Assembly: GCA_964023205.1 (NCBI GenBank)
Contig: OZ026833.1
Coordinates: 30,902,830-30,966,829, forward strand
Reading direction: 5' to 3'
From: Lutraria lutraria
Taxonomy: Eukaryota > Mollusca > Bivalvia > Venerida > Mactridae
DNA length: 64,000 nt
Shown here: piece by piece, positions 30,001 to 45,000 of the stretch
Layout of the letters: the number at the start of each line of letters is the position of its first letter
How positions within the stretch are numbered: position 1 is the stretch's first letter
The notes under the pieces: model-generated
The model's input: only the letters and a program-made list of their open reading frames with translations
The model's database searches: none
What the model was told of the DNA's origin: nothing
Program-made: the position numbers and the translations under genes

Positions 30001-33000
30001 GATAGGATGATTGTGTCACAAACACTTTGTAATAAGTTTTGACTTTGATATATGATGTTTTCATTGCCATTACAGTTTCATTTGTTGTTTTTTCAGCCGT
30101 CAGATGCAAAGGCTTTGGACATAATATCTATAACTGGGTGTAGCCTGTCATTGCTTGGGCTTATAATTACGATCATAATGCACCTTGCATTGTGGAGGTA
30201 ACATTAACTTTAAAAGAAATACTACATTAGAACTGGTCGTCGTTTCCTATATCTCTTTTAAAAATAAGTTTTAAATGTTAAACATACTAGTAATCTATTA
30301 CTTAACTAATTGAAATTTTAACAAAAATACAACAGTTCATACATTGGTATACTTTGTCTTCGTTAATGACATAAAGCTAAATTCTATCATTATCATTGTT
30401 TGTCACCCTTGAACCTGTAGCTTTACAACAGTCTAATCCAATGCACTCCGCGAGACTGAGTTTTGTCACCCCATTTTATCATATGGTCATATGTGCAGAA
30501 TGGGTTTTTAGTTTTAAGATTATTGGGCAAGGGTATATTTTGACGAAGGTGCATTTGAGAGGAAGGGTTATTTGGGGATAATTTGGGGGGGAGGGTGTAT
30601 TTTCTCGACGTGAATGGTGTATTTTGAAGGAGGCGAAATGTTTTGTGTATTGCTTTTTTCTATTTTAGTCCCTTTATTGTCTATATTGTGTGATGGTTAT
30701 TTTTAAATATTTTCAGATATGTCAAGTCAGATCGGGCAGTTTTACTTATGAATTTGTGTTTAGCACTAATTATATCATATGCTATATTCCTCGGAGGTGT
30801 TGACAGAACGGATAATAAGGTAAAAAACATACCAGGATAATTATGATGGAGTTAAAATATGGTTGCCAGAGGTATATATGTTCTATCCAGTAGAATTTGT
30901 CAAAGTGTCATAGTGATGGGAAAATCAGCTGAAAATTCTTCGTGACTTTGTAATCGCAATTTAGTCAAACGTTTTCCGCTTTTAGTTAAAGTTATGCAAT
31001 TTCAATTTTTTTTCAAACTCTGATAGTAAAAGTGTATAAGGTTATTTCTTACATGAACTGCTTTATAAATTTTAAAAGTGTAAAGTCATACTGTACTCAC
31101 ATCTTTATTACGTTTCCTCCAACATTTCAACGAGAACTGTCTCTTTAATTGAACAAACATGATTGTGAAAAGTTATCTGAATAATGTGTCATGACATTTT
31201 ATTCTACTGTTTAACAATTCAAGCAGCGCTTGTTGATTTCATACATGCCCCGTTCGCTTTCAATGCATTTTGCTTCGGACAAGAGGAAAATTATGCCTGA
31301 TTTTTAAAAAAAAATAGATTTTTTTTCTTATTTTCCGAGTTATCTTCCTTTCATTTCTGTCTATAGTAAGGATCCTATATTCATTATCAAAAGATAATGA
31401 AAAGTGTTTAAGGAATAAAAATTCATATGATTATGTTTAACATTTGCAGGATGCCTGTACTGTTGTTGCTGTCTTTTTGCAATACATTTATCTCGTGGTG
31501 TTCTTCCTTATGCTTGCTGAAGGAATAGAACTTGCAGTAACTATTCTGTATGTATTTAGTACAAGATCAAGACTGAAATGGCTCCTACCTCTAGCATGGG
31601 GTAAGTATGGTAGTTCATCTGACATTTTTAATTATTAGTTGACTACATTTACTGTTACTATTTTGTACACAATTGTTAATTGTCGGGCGTTCTGTATTAA
31701 AATAAACAGTTTTGATAAAATGATGGTAATTTTCATTAAACCCAAACATTATTGTTCAATCAAATTTGTTTCAAACCTTTAATAATTTAACTTTTTCATT
31801 TGATTATTGCTTTTACTTTTGAAACAATTCTGACAAAGATGCAATATAAGCTTAAAATTGCCCAAGACTACGTTTCTGTATTTCACTGGACTAATGCACA
31901 TATTTATACATTTAGTACTACCAGCAGTAATTACAGCAGTGTCAGTAGGCTCCTCCCAAACTGAGGGTTATGGAAACGATAAATTGTATGTATAAAGTTC
32001 TATGTTCATGTTACATGTCATTTTATTTGACAATGTATGCAATTATGTTGTTGCAAATGTATGTTATACAGTTCATTGAATGTAGATAGTATATGGCATT
32101 GTATGTATTGTATGTTTACGTATGTGAATATTTATTTGCTGAATGTTTGGATGTAAAGTGTCTTTGTATTTGTAAGTGTTTGTCCTTGTGTGTAGACGTA
32201 ATATATCATCAGTTTCAGCTTTAAGTATACTGATGTGTTAGTACTTTGTTTTAGTTTTACTTAAAGCATTGAAAAACGATTTACAATGAACCAAAAACAT
32301 TGATTGTATTCAACAAGCATATCAGATGTGTACTTTATTTACTGTCTATAATAATCATACATGCTGTATATTGCTACCAATTAACAAAATGATACTTCCT
32401 GGTAGTCTGTGCCTTGCCATCTCATTTTGTGTGGTATTATGTGTTGGTTGTGAATTGGCTTCGTGGAATTAGTGTGATTTTTGGGATTGTGTGATGTTGT
32501 GCTTTCTGTAAATCCTATTCTTATCCATATTTAAATGTTTCACTGACTGTGCTGCATATCAAGACGCATTAAACCTTGTGATTTTTTGTCTGATTTATTC
32601 AACAGCTGTTGGTTGTCAATTGAGGGTGGACTAATTTGGGCATTTGTTGCTCCTGCATTTACAATTATCATTGTGAGTATATGTTTGTATTTCTCCTTAC
32701 CACATGTAATTAAGTTATATAACTTTGCCATTTAATTGTCTTTATAATTATATTTTATTGAATGATACGTCATTTTTACAATACTTCTCTTTTCGTGTTA
32801 ATCATATGATATATTTTATGCTGATTCAAATTGAAAACTTATGCATGCAACAATTAGATGTGTTGTACACAAACTAACCATATATTTCTCATTTAGGTTA
32901 ACTTTGTGCTTTTGATACTGGTAATGAAGGCCATGTTCAACGCTCGTACTCTTGCAGAAAAATCTATATCCGTGAGAGCAAGGTACACATATATCATATT

Positions 33001-36000
33001 ACTTGTGCATATAAGGTTGGACACGGTTATGATGGATTTCTTTAAATCCTGTATTATATCCATATTGTGTCGTAGCCATTGTATTTAAATCAAGAAGTAC
33101 TCATAATTACTTCTTTGTACTGTATATGTTTTCGCTACATCTCAGTTCATTATAACCATGTTTTACTAAATATTCCATTCGACAAAGCATATATAGTGGA
33201 TATGTAATAAAATCAATCAAATACTCACTTGACCACTGCCACGCATTTAGTTCAGACTTTTATCGTTCATTTCTATACAAATTATACAGTCATGCAGATT
33301 AGATACAGTTTTCTTACCACGTTGAATTTATATCCAAATGGCGCATAGTGTTGCACTAGTGAGAATATTGACTAATCCTATTGGTAAGGAATGTACCAGT
33401 GCAGTTATAAATCGCAATATATACTCTTATATATAGTATTACAATGCAAGTTGACTACATTTGAGTGATGTCCTTTACTTATCATAATTCACTACGACAA
33501 GAAAAGTTTGGTAATTATAAGTAGTAATGGGCGTTACCCTGAGTACCAAATCAACGTAATTGGTACCCAGAAGTTTTCAAAATTGTGACAAATTGGGACA
33601 AATTGGAAATCAATGTTGTACCCCAAAATAGTATGAATTGAATTTTAGGAATGTTCTGGGTACTGTGTGTGTTTTGTTATTTGTACTGTATAGACTAAAT
33701 ATTCATTTGAGACAATGAGAGAATTTTCTTTCGAAAAGACATGGTGGCCCTGAAAAGGGCCGTTGGTGGTCCTGAAAAGGACCGTTGATTGTTGTCTATG
33801 TTGACTGATCTGGTTGGGTACATAGTTCGCATTGGCAGTCTGGTGGGGGATAGCAGAGCCTGCATGTTAGATCCCCACAGGACCATTCCTGTTCTGGTAC
33901 TGGTGGTTGTTCCGTGTACTCAACTTGAGCGGTAGTGATGATACGCCAATGCTCTTCTTCTTGTTGTTGTTCCCGTTGTCTATTCGCCGTTCGTTCCCGA
34001 GCATCTCGCTGCCTTTCTCTGACTTGATCTCGAAATTGCTCTCGCATTTGAGATAATTCTTCTCTATGATGAAATCGATTGGTTTCAATGGTATTCAAAG
34101 TCTCACCAATGGTTTGAAGATCACGTTCCCTTTTTCTAACAATGCTAGCCGCTAAGCGACTGATTGAACGCCATACCCTGCTCTGTTTTTCAGTCAGTTG
34201 TTTTGCTGTTTTGAGTTCATTGAATAAAGCCTCCATCTTGAGTGTTTGAGTTCTCAGAATGAAATGAGGCATTGTAAGACGGAGTATTGTATTACACCCC
34301 CCACTCTCGTGGTTGGATGACGTCATATTGCTTGGATGACGTCACCCTAGGGTTGGATGGCGTCACGCGCCGATGCATGTGCGGAGCTTGATTGGTAATT
34401 TTATGAACTTAGAAAAAAGACAACAGACGTCTAGTTTTCTAAACTTTTATTTTTGTAACAAGAAACAAGAAACTACATGAAACATTTTATGAAACATTGT
34501 TTACATTTAATGATCACCATAAAGAGTTGTATTTCTATGTATGATACTATGATACAAACGTCTGTGACCTTCTGGTCTAGAGTTACGTTGAGCACAACAC
34601 TTTTGTCCACACTTGTTCACATATTGAGCATGCATGTAATAAGTACCATAATATTGATGAAACCAATGCGTCACATAAGTGTCATTTTTTCCATACATGT
34701 CCGGTTTGAATCGGGTTAACAGTATCTGGTTCAAGTCACATTCACGTGAGATAAAATCCAAAGCGAATAGACAATACACACCACACACCGGTAACATATC
34801 GCCTTGTATTCTCATGGCATTCCACAGATAAGTTTTGCTGGCATGTTTTTTCACAAAGGATAAAATCTCTTCGAAAGGTGGTAATCCGTAGGAATCAAAG
34901 TACACTGCTTTATTGTCTTTTAAATAAAGAGCCACCCAGTGTTCTCCAGGTTGATTTCCGTTATGGGTATTCACAATATAGGCTTTCACGTCATGCGGTT
35001 TCTCTGAAGGTAATTGATCTTTGGCACAAACACGAGCATGTAGTGGTTTTAATAACGGTGAATGATCTAATAGGTATTGTAGTTCATTCGTCTCCATAAT
35101 GCCAATTTCTGTTGACACGTTCAGCCCAAACACTGATCCACTGATCAATGAACTGATTCTGAGTGAGTTCTTCTTTAAATTGAATCCATAATCGACACGC
35201 GTCTCCTTTTTCACTATCGGTCAAGGTCACTAATTCAGGATACCACTTTTCCATGACCTTGAACACGTCCAAACGTTGAATCGCTTTTTGAATGTAAAGT
35301 TCTGTCCACTCTTCCGTATTCGTGTATAAGCAGAGTACATGTTGTACTTGACTAGGATGATTCACTCGACAACCATAACAGTCTTTATGCACTTGATTAT
35401 AAATTAAAGATTGGAGTGCTTCTGTGACGTGATGATTCAAGCACTCTTGTAAAAAGTCCGTCTTTGAACTTGTACAACAAGGATACGCCAATAACTTCAT
35501 TTCGTAATCTTGTCCTTTTTCCAGGTGTTCAATATCCATGTCTTCCATCTTAATAATCTAATAATCTAGAAGTACTTCTCTGAATTGATTGATTTCAATT
35601 TGATTGTCGTATTCCGCAAATACAATCACGTTGATGGCTTGTGCAAGTGCTGTTCCAAAGTGAAATTCCAATCTTAGATTGCCCGTTTTTATAGGATGGA
35701 GTTGACCTTCCTCGCAACCTTGATCTGCTGTCAAGTCCAACCCCCAGAGTGTGTATCCGTTCCGATAATCATTCATGCTCAATCCAAATGAACGATTGAG
35801 ACCAAGAGCTCCTGTCGCTTGATAGAGTGACATGTAGGATCTTAGAACTTCTCCCGTTTCAAAATTGGGTTGAAACGCTTTGTTATGAATACTTTTTCCG
35901 TCAATGCTGACTTCTAGATGATTCAGTGTAAAATGACGGAACTCAAAGGGGTTGGTAGCCATGTCTCCATTCATGTCTCCATTTCTTACCATACCGATGA

Positions 36001-39000
36001 TAAGCCGTTTTGGCAATTGACCTTGAAATAAATGATCTTCAATCTTGGATCGTTGACCGTTAGGAATCGTAAATGTTTTTACTTCAGTTCGTCGGATGGG
36101 GATTTTCATGTTATGTTGAGCAATCTGTTGATTGAGTTGATTGGCTACCACTGGCAGTAAATCTACTGTTCTTACATTAAATCCTGCTTCTAGAAACTTG
36201 ATTTTAGCCGGTGAAGTACTCATGAGACAGAATTGAGGTGACGCTTTGTTTAGTCTTAAGCGTATTTCCATACCATTGGGTAAATATTTATCTTGCATCA
36301 TCAGATCCAAATGAAGCCGTCCACATAGTTCCACCACACGACTTTGATGGACACGAGCACGTCTCTTACCATAGCCCTTGTTATCCCCGTCATGTACTTT
36401 TTCGAGCATATGACCAGCGGTGTCTTCAGCCCATAACTCTAGCGCCTGAAGCTGAGTGTCTTTACAGCTTGAGGTGAAGGAGAGTAAATTTTCTATGTAT
36501 GCCCGATAGCCATACGTGTCCGCATTGCTGGTGATCAGTTTATTATTCAGATACACATCAATGCTTGAGAACATGCTGTGAAAGAAATTGTTGACGGTAG
36601 CAATTTCACTGTCGGCCGCTAGGTCTGTACCATCTGACTGTATAATTTTGAGTTTTAGGTACAGGTAAGATTGATTCAGATCTGTCCATTTTTCTGTCTG
36701 TGCAGGAATCACAAATTCAATCGGAGCATTATTGTCCAGGGCAGAAATGGGATAATGCTCAGTCCATTGACCTTCTTGCATGGCTGTCATGGTAGGTGGC
36801 ACAACAGACACATCCAACTCTGTCTTACTACATTCACAGGAACCGTGTTGCATCATGATTAATCGAAAATATCAAGAGGTCTGGCCTGCTTAACTCGGCG
36901 ATGATGAAGTTTCGAATGAGGTCTTTTCTTGACTGGTTTGCTCTTTATACGTCTTTTAGGGCTGGCCACGGCACGTAGTAAGGATTCACCCACATCTTTT
37001 AATACAGAGGCTCCACGTTTTCGTATTACTTGTTTAACGTTTGATCCTGTCAAGATATCTTTCATAGCGGCTTTTCCTTGCTGGAGTCCTTCTTTTTTCA
37101 AGGTGTGAACTCCAGATTTCACAAATGGATTTAGTAAAGGCATAATTCTTTTCATGGCTTTCTTAAACATGGATCCAAGTCCGTGTCCATATTGTCGAGG
37201 TTGACCTTGGTAAGTAGGTATCATTGTCTTTGACGTAGGTGTAGTTTCACCATAGACTTCCCATGAATAAACTGAATAGACTGGCCAGTGTCACCCCTTA
37301 TATGGATAGTGATGGTGTCAAAGTCGGCTTTAGCCAGTGGTACATAGTGTAAATTCAAGAACTCGAAATGAATATGAGGGTTAGTTCCTGCTTTCGTTCT
37401 CGGATCAAATGGAGCTACACGTAAGATGGGGGCTTCTATGTTTCCCAAATAGGTATAAGACGCAAGGTCGGAATAAACAAACAAATGATTATGACCCATG
37501 TTAATATCTACGCCATGAGGAAACGGTTCCGGAGTGTCTTTAAAAAAGATGGTCGAAGAACTATCAGGGGCTCCACCCAGTTTAATAAACATGTGAGGAT
37601 GAAACTGAATGCCTAGTTGATCCGAACTGTCCAGTTTTGCGCGTTTACTTTGTCCTGAAAAACCCATGGTAAATCGAAGGCCTTTCTGTCTGAATATTTT
37701 ACCTAATTGATCTTTCACGGTAAAGTCAATCGTCTCGATCAAATGTTGGGGTGTGACATAAGTTCCTATAGGAATACAAAGTCGTACACCTTTTTCTTCT
37801 TTATTGGGGAGAGTACAATAGGTCTCAAAGTTTTCTAAGGCCTTACCCAGGACAGGATCATGTGTGACAATGTAGAAATGTCGCTCTTCTTCAGTGACAT
37901 TAATGACCTGACTAGGAACAATCATTTCCACTAAGGCAATTTCCCAATCTTGTTTATTGAGATGGATGGGTTTTGCCAGTTTGGTACGAAAACAACATTG
38001 CGTATTGTCTTGGAATAAATCCATAGAGCTATCACTCATGAGTGTTATGTAAAACGAACTCATGTTGATTTAGGTTTATTGAATTTCAAGGAGGGATTCG
38101 GTAGAATATAACCTAGAGAACTACTTAAAAGCAGAAGCCACAATTCTCGATCGGGTCGTTGAAAACACAAATTAAATAGCGATACGGTAATAATAATAAA
38201 TACCACTACAATTTGTGACAAAAAAGTGACCTTATTTTTGGGTTCACACAATTTGGTTTGCTCTGAGGCAGTCACTACCACACTGGCCGTATCGGTTTGA
38301 GACATGATGTATTTATTAACCAGTTCAAACGAGATGGGATTCGGGAATCCAACTGTCAAATTTCGAAGGATAACCTTTCCAATGTACTTTAATTTCTCGT
38401 CTTCCGTCTACCTTACTCTGGCGATGTGCGAGCACTGATTCAATTTCATAGATAGCATCATCATTTATAACCTGTACTTCAGAGAAATAAAACGAACCCA
38501 AAATGGGTTCTCCGTCTAAATCAGTCAATTTCACAGTAGCAGGAGAGGTCTTTTTGACTTGGATCACTTTAAACAGTTCAGTGGTCCAGTTGGGTAGATA
38601 ACCTTTATCAAATGTACGTTTTGTTTTATTGATACGAACAATATCTCCCACATGAAGGGTCGTCGACGCTTTTTTTCTTGATTTTCCATACAAGGTCAAG
38701 GCCACTTGAGATTCGTTATTCTCATTTACGGATACGGGTGCCATTTGTATACTACGATGAACACGATGATTATAGGCATGCACGAGATCAGGCAATACCT
38801 GAATATACCTTCGTGTTTTATGATGCGTAAAGTATTTCCACATGCGTGATTTTAAGGTTCGTTGAAAACGTTCCACTATACTAGCCTTCGTTTCTGGGTT
38901 TTCAGTCGTAAAATAATGAATCCCTACTTTGTCTAAAAACTGTTGAAACCTTTGATTCTTGAATTCTGTTCCTTTATCGGTTTGCAACGCTTTAGGTTGT

Positions 39001-42000
39001 CTCGTTTTAAGAATAGAGCGAAACGCTTCCACCAATGTGAGCCCCGTTTTATCCTTGAGGGGAACGACCCAAGCATATTTTGAAAACACGTCAATGACAC
39101 ACAACAAATATCGATAAGGGGTGTTGTACTGAGCCAAGGATTGCATGTCTGCCAAATCAGCTTGCCATTGATGATCAATACCACCCACAATCGTTTTCCG
39201 TCTCGAGAATGCCCTACGGATAGGTTTGTGCAGGGTATAGGTCTTTTGTCCCTTCAACCAGGATCGCACTTGACTTGGCGTGATGGATTTCAGTTGAGTT
39301 CGAGCTGCTGTAGTAAGACGTTCTACCCCACCAAAACCAGCCGGATGATGGGGATCATAATAAATCTGATGTAACAGACTGTCTACCTTTTTGTTCATGT
39401 TGTCTAGTAGGCTTCCCACTTAGGTTCTGCTTTCATCTGTTTGACAGGTTTACTTATAGGTTCTGCTTTCATCCGTTTACTTATAGGTGAACGAGACTCA
39501 ACAAAACTATCAAATTCATCATCTTCCTCCGAATCGTCTGCTTTTTGCATCCATGACCATCTCCGTTTATTTCCTATCACTTCTTGTGGTACATTGACAT
39601 CTCTTAGTCCACTAGAAAACTGTTCCCATCCTCTAGGCTCCGACCCTTTTCTATGACGTATGACATCATTGACCAAATCAATAATGTTGGATCCTTGTAT
39701 TGGTTTTCCATGGTATTCCAACATCCCATGATCATTCCATGACATGTGGGGATGATTTTGTAGAAAGTGTAATAAAAGCTGAGTTTTTCGACGCATGGTA
39801 GTAGGAACACTTTCAAGAATCCGATCCGTCAATGTAGCAGGAGCCGCTTGTGCCCCTTGTGCACCTTGAGCAGCTGGAACAACCGGTGCAGCCGGTGCAA
39901 CTGGTGCAGCCAGAGTAGCCGGTTCATGTGCTTTTTGATGAGACAGTTGAAACTTTTGCAAGACTTGCCCATAGTGTTGTGCTTTTTCTGATTCAGACAA
40001 CGATTCATTTTGTAATACGTCTCCCATTTGTTTCTGTAAATCGGATGTTTGACTGACTTGCGGGGGAGGAGGTAAACGTGGTCGTTGTTCTGTTTTCCAT
40101 CGATTCATCTCTTCTAGCATTTTGAATGGGACGATAGCCATTTTCTTCATAGCTTTTTCACCAGTGTGGCAACACCTCCACTGAGTGCTCCTGCAGCAAC
40201 AGCTTTAGCAATGATTGGAGCAAGAGCCAGTAATGGAAATAATCCTCCTTTTTGATTCAACACACGTTTCTTTTTTTGAATGGATACTCTTTTATCTGCT
40301 AAAGTGCGGAGATGTTGACGCTTGGACTTCAACCTTTGCTTTTGAGAGGGGGATAAGGCAACATTGCCTTTTAAAACATTCTGACAGCATTCTGCCACAC
40401 ATTGAATCATTTCTTTAGATGCTCCATGTATCATCTTTCTTCTTAACCCATCTGGGGCTTGAGTTAAACCCAAAACCAGATGTCCGTATTTATGCAGGAG
40501 TGGTCTCTTTGGTGCCATTATGTCAAATAATACCTGTTTTTACTTCTTTACAGCTTTTATACTAAAGCATCAAAGGCTTGTCTTGAAGCTGGATTCATAG
40601 GGCCCTGTCTCATCAGGTGAATACGATGTCTCAAAAGGGGTTTCAAGACAGCCTGTCTTGATAAGGTAGACAAGGATAGGGGTGAAAAACGGCACAATGG
40701 AGTGTCTGGTGAACTTCTTGAACTGGGAGATGATCTACTGGATGAACTTCTTGAACTGGGAGATGATCTACTGGATGAACTGTTAGATGATCTGCTGGAT
40801 GAACTCCTAGATGAATTTCTTGAAGAACTCAAACTACTTGGCCCACTGCTTGAATAACTACTTGGCGAACTTCTAGATAAACTGCTTGAATAGCTGCTTG
40901 GTCCACTTCTAGATAAACTGCTTGGCCCACTGCTTGAATAACTTCTAGATAAATTTCTTGATGAACTGCTTGGTCCACTTCTAGATAAACTGCTTGGCCC
41001 ACTGCTTGAATAACTGCTTGGTCCACTTCTAGATAAACTTCTAGATGAACTTCTTAAACTTTTAGATGGATTCTGAGAAGTAAAACTTCTGTTTGATCCA
41101 CTTCTAGAAGAATTTTGAGATGAGCTTTTAGATGAATTTCTAGATGAGCTAAAGCTCAAACTACTCACAGGACTGATAGGAGACCATTGTAACTTACTGA
41201 TTGGAGTTACAGCCATAGAGGGTGTTGAAGTGGTTTGCTTTCGACGACGGAGAGTAATAAAACGTTCATTGATCTTGGCAGGCGATTTTCTAGCTTTTTT
41301 AGCTGGAGCTTTTCTAGGTTTTCTTGCTCTTTTAGCTGGAGATTTTCTAGGTTTTCTAGCAGGCGCTTTTCTGGCTTTTTTAGCTGGAGATTTTACAAAT
41401 TTACGAATCGTCTTTTGACCATTCCATCGGAGTAAACTTCGTATCATGACTCCACCAAGAAATCCACCTCCTCCTGGTTTCAATATGAGTTGACGTTTAG
41501 TATCCATGTCCACTTGATCATCTCCCAGCTGCTCTAATTCATGCTGATGTTTTTGCATAAAGTTTTGTGTTTGTTTAGGTAGCACAATTTTCTTTTTTAA
41601 AATCACCTTTGCTGCTAAGGTGAACCACTTGAGCATTTCTTTTAATCCAGACCGTAGCATTTGCTCCCGTACAGTAGGGTCTCGTTCCTGACCCAAATGT
41701 TCTAACGATTGAGCTATGGCTGTGGCTGACATGATGACTGAATGATCTTATATGAGTAAACGATGTTTATATATACACAACTGGCCCACGTTTTTCTCCA
41801 GTGATCCAGTGATGAAAAATATCAGTTCTTAACCGATAACTGTCTGGTGTTTGAGGGTGAAAGTCAATCACTAAATACCCATGAGGTGTAGAGATAGCAT
41901 CTTGATAAGCGGGTAACAAGTGTGGCAATTGAATTTGATTCGCCAACACTTTGATTTGTCCTTTATCTCTTGTGTTTTGAAATAAGATCATGTAATGTGC

Positions 42001-45000
42001 ATTTAAACTCAGGGTACGACTGGCTTTCGATTGTTGAAACATGTTTTGTGTAATGTAGATCACACTAGCATTACGATGGTGACCTTTTCGTGTAAACCAT
42101 AATTTGATTTTCTCTTCATCTTTATCACCAAGCATGTCATCAAATATAATTAAATGAGGAATGGATGTATCCTCTACTATCTCTTCATCCTCGTCAGGTA
42201 TCCCCTGTATGAACCGAATACTAGGTTCTTGTTCTTGTAATTGTGCATAGGCTACTTGCCATTCTTTGTAACACCATACAATACGCTCAGGTACTACTTG
42301 AAACAAATCTGATTTGTATTCCAACACCTTTTTTACGAATTGTGTTTTACCAGAGCCACTAGGGCCTGCGATAAACATATTGCAAGGATGCTTAAAAAGT
42401 AAACTGGACTCCATGACGTGAAAATCACAACTAACACTATTGGAAGAAAAACATTTTATTTATTTGTATAACCAGATAAAACATGATTGAGTTCTTTACA
42501 AGTTTATGTATGAGTACAAGAATAATCAAAACAAGAACAACACATGTCATGTAAGGGTAACAACAGTTTGTCAGAAAATTCAAACACACATTCTGAATGT
42601 CCAAATTGACTCAGAAATGTTAACACAGAGTCATTGTTCACCACCTGTTTGAACCAATCCGTTTCACTCAAGTCCATGGGTACTGATTGTTTATAAAATG
42701 AATTCATCACATGAAGTCCATGTTTCATTTCTTCAAACATGTCTGGTGTACTCAACTGTTGTCGAATCCATTCCAGAGAATGATGACCTTCAGGTATCTT
42801 CATACGATAAGCAAATACCAATGCTTTTCTCAACAGGGTATGGTTCATAATATCAAACTGTTCCATTCTTGAATCGTGTGAATCACTCTATCGTTACATA
42901 CATAAGTATTCCAATCGTCTCGATGGATAGCTTTCAAGTCTAAGTGTGCACTGATCATAGCATCACGAATCATCTGTCTAAATAGTTCAAACGTGTGAGG
43001 GTTCAGAATCCACGCGCGAATGTCCTTGACCTTGACAAGGTCATCTTGTACAATACTGTATAACGTATCCGTATACAGCTCAAAATCCAAAATGTAATAT
43101 AAACTTATAAATCGTCTAGATGGTTTAACCATAATTGAATATTTCCTGAACAAATCACTATTCTAGGTCGATTCGCATGAACGGCTTCAATCTCGTCTTT
43201 GACTTCTCTTAAACGGTGCCTTAATTTATAGAACACGGCACGATACTGTAGAATATGAATAACATGAGTGAACGGTACCTGTCTCTTAAATACCATGATA
43301 CCACGTATTTTAAACTGTGAATACTGACGCCATCCGGGGTGAGATCTCCCATTGTCCTCTTCAGCCATACTGAACCATATCACATTGGGGGTAGAACGAA
43401 AATTGTTAGCTAAGGCAGATACGTCGCTCAAATTAGCATCGTGGATTAAAAAATCCCATGTCGTAGATAACATACGATCTAAGCTTTGTTGTACCACATT
43501 CAGTTTTCGTAGAATAGGTAATTTTTGGTTGAATGACAAGTCCTGGCGATCACCTACATCCTTCAACAGTCTCTCTATCCGTCGATGATTTGTATGTTGT
43601 AAGCTATGTATAGCATTATGAGTAGCCCATGTGTGCACTAACTCCATCTTCCATGTTTTAGCGTTAGCCCATATGACATAACGATAAATTTTAAGTCTCA
43701 GCTCTATCGGTAGTAAGGGTATCCAATCCATGTCTTTATGAATAATGAATTTTAGATGACTTGTTCTAGGTCAAAAGGTATCCTAAAAGGTCAAGGTCAG
43801 TCATGTAGATAACCATAAGGCACAGTCATATGATTCTCGACCACAATACGTTTGGTATACACCGAACGAAATGTTTTGACTTGTTTCTCACTGGTCACGG
43901 TTCTGTCCTTATGACGTTTAATCCGAGAAGCATATTCAACTACGGTCGAATAATGGTGTCTGTCTTTCACACAATCCACCATCGTATTGAAATTCACTTG
44001 TTGAGTGGCATTGTAGTCTAACGTAATGCCTTTCACTTTGCATTTTTGATGGAGTTCACCGTTTTCAATGTATTCATAGCCATAGTTCTTTGGACCTAAA
44101 GCGACATATCTCACAATACGACCCTTTGGTACCTCATCTGTCCATTTTCCCAATCGACTGGAGATAATAGGAACATTATAGCCATCAGGGTCATGAATGT
44201 ACATACAACTGTCTGTGTCAAAATACAGTACTCTCTTTCCTAGAGGTTCAAGCACTTTGTACAGTTCTAATCGAGCATAAGCCGTCACAAATGAAGCCAC
44301 CACAGGATTGGATGATGAATGAGGGTCTGCTTTGTCCGATTCATCAGTATAAGTCATTAACATGAATTCATCATGATCAAAACACTCTGCATATTTCACA
44401 GACTTTTTAGGATCGTTCAGTATTCCGTAGAACTGGTCCAATCGATGAACATACTCTGTTTTAGGCAAGAGGTTGGTTTGAGCATTTTTACCCCAGAGAC
44501 AATTCAGCATGGTTTTGGCAAAAGCTCGTTTTCCTGGATTTTTCTCCACCTGTTGCAAACGAATTCCTTCTGCTTCAAAATAATCTTGTTTAAATTTATC
44601 TTGAGCCTCTTCCGTATCCACCCCTGGAGGATATCCACTAGCCTCTTGTTTCATTTTCAAGTATTTGTCAATGTATTGCCGATAGACGTCCGTACTCCAT
44701 TCATCCCAGTGCCATACATGATACACTTTTGATACTTGATAGCCTAAAGCAATAGCTTTAGCCAATTCAACATGAGTCCATGTGCCATACAAGAATCGTT
44801 CATACGGGGAATGTGTACAATAATCCATCTCCTTCTCAGCACAGGTACGACATAGCGTAAACACCATTTTACTATTACAGTGTATGGGTAAGACAGGCAT
44901 CCATAAATCTTGCGGGGGTAGAACACGGCATTTAATCAGTCCTTTGTATTTCTCAATATGCTGTTGATCAATTTGTTCTTGACTCATGATCACTGGATGA

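Larger units (their letters stand above)
3591..32605 (+). other. Remaining introns over 300 bp: nothing noted
   Basis: I read introns 3591-4815, 5405-6020, 6198-7200, 7372-8192, 8370-8776, 8954-9862, 12151-12570, 12748-13419, 13962-15074, 18854-19885, 20511-20973, 21172-22524, 25098-25477, 25568-25877, 25996-26432, 26547-26987, 27046-27749, 29694-30096, 30198-30716, 30820-31449, 31601-31915 and 31986-32605. All are AT-rich with only short chance frames. I saw no RNA gene or promoter in them. Confidence 0.6.

Noticed and set aside
33796..33900. Polyomavirus-like CXCXXC or LXCXE tumour-antigen motif in the left gene
   Set aside because: C-Q-C-E-L-C fits CXCXXC by chance-level length and no LXCXE is present; too short to claim.
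38305..38359. N-terminal extension of the small membrane protein
   Set aside because: Requires a TTG start inside the integrase gene; an ATG follows the integrase stop.
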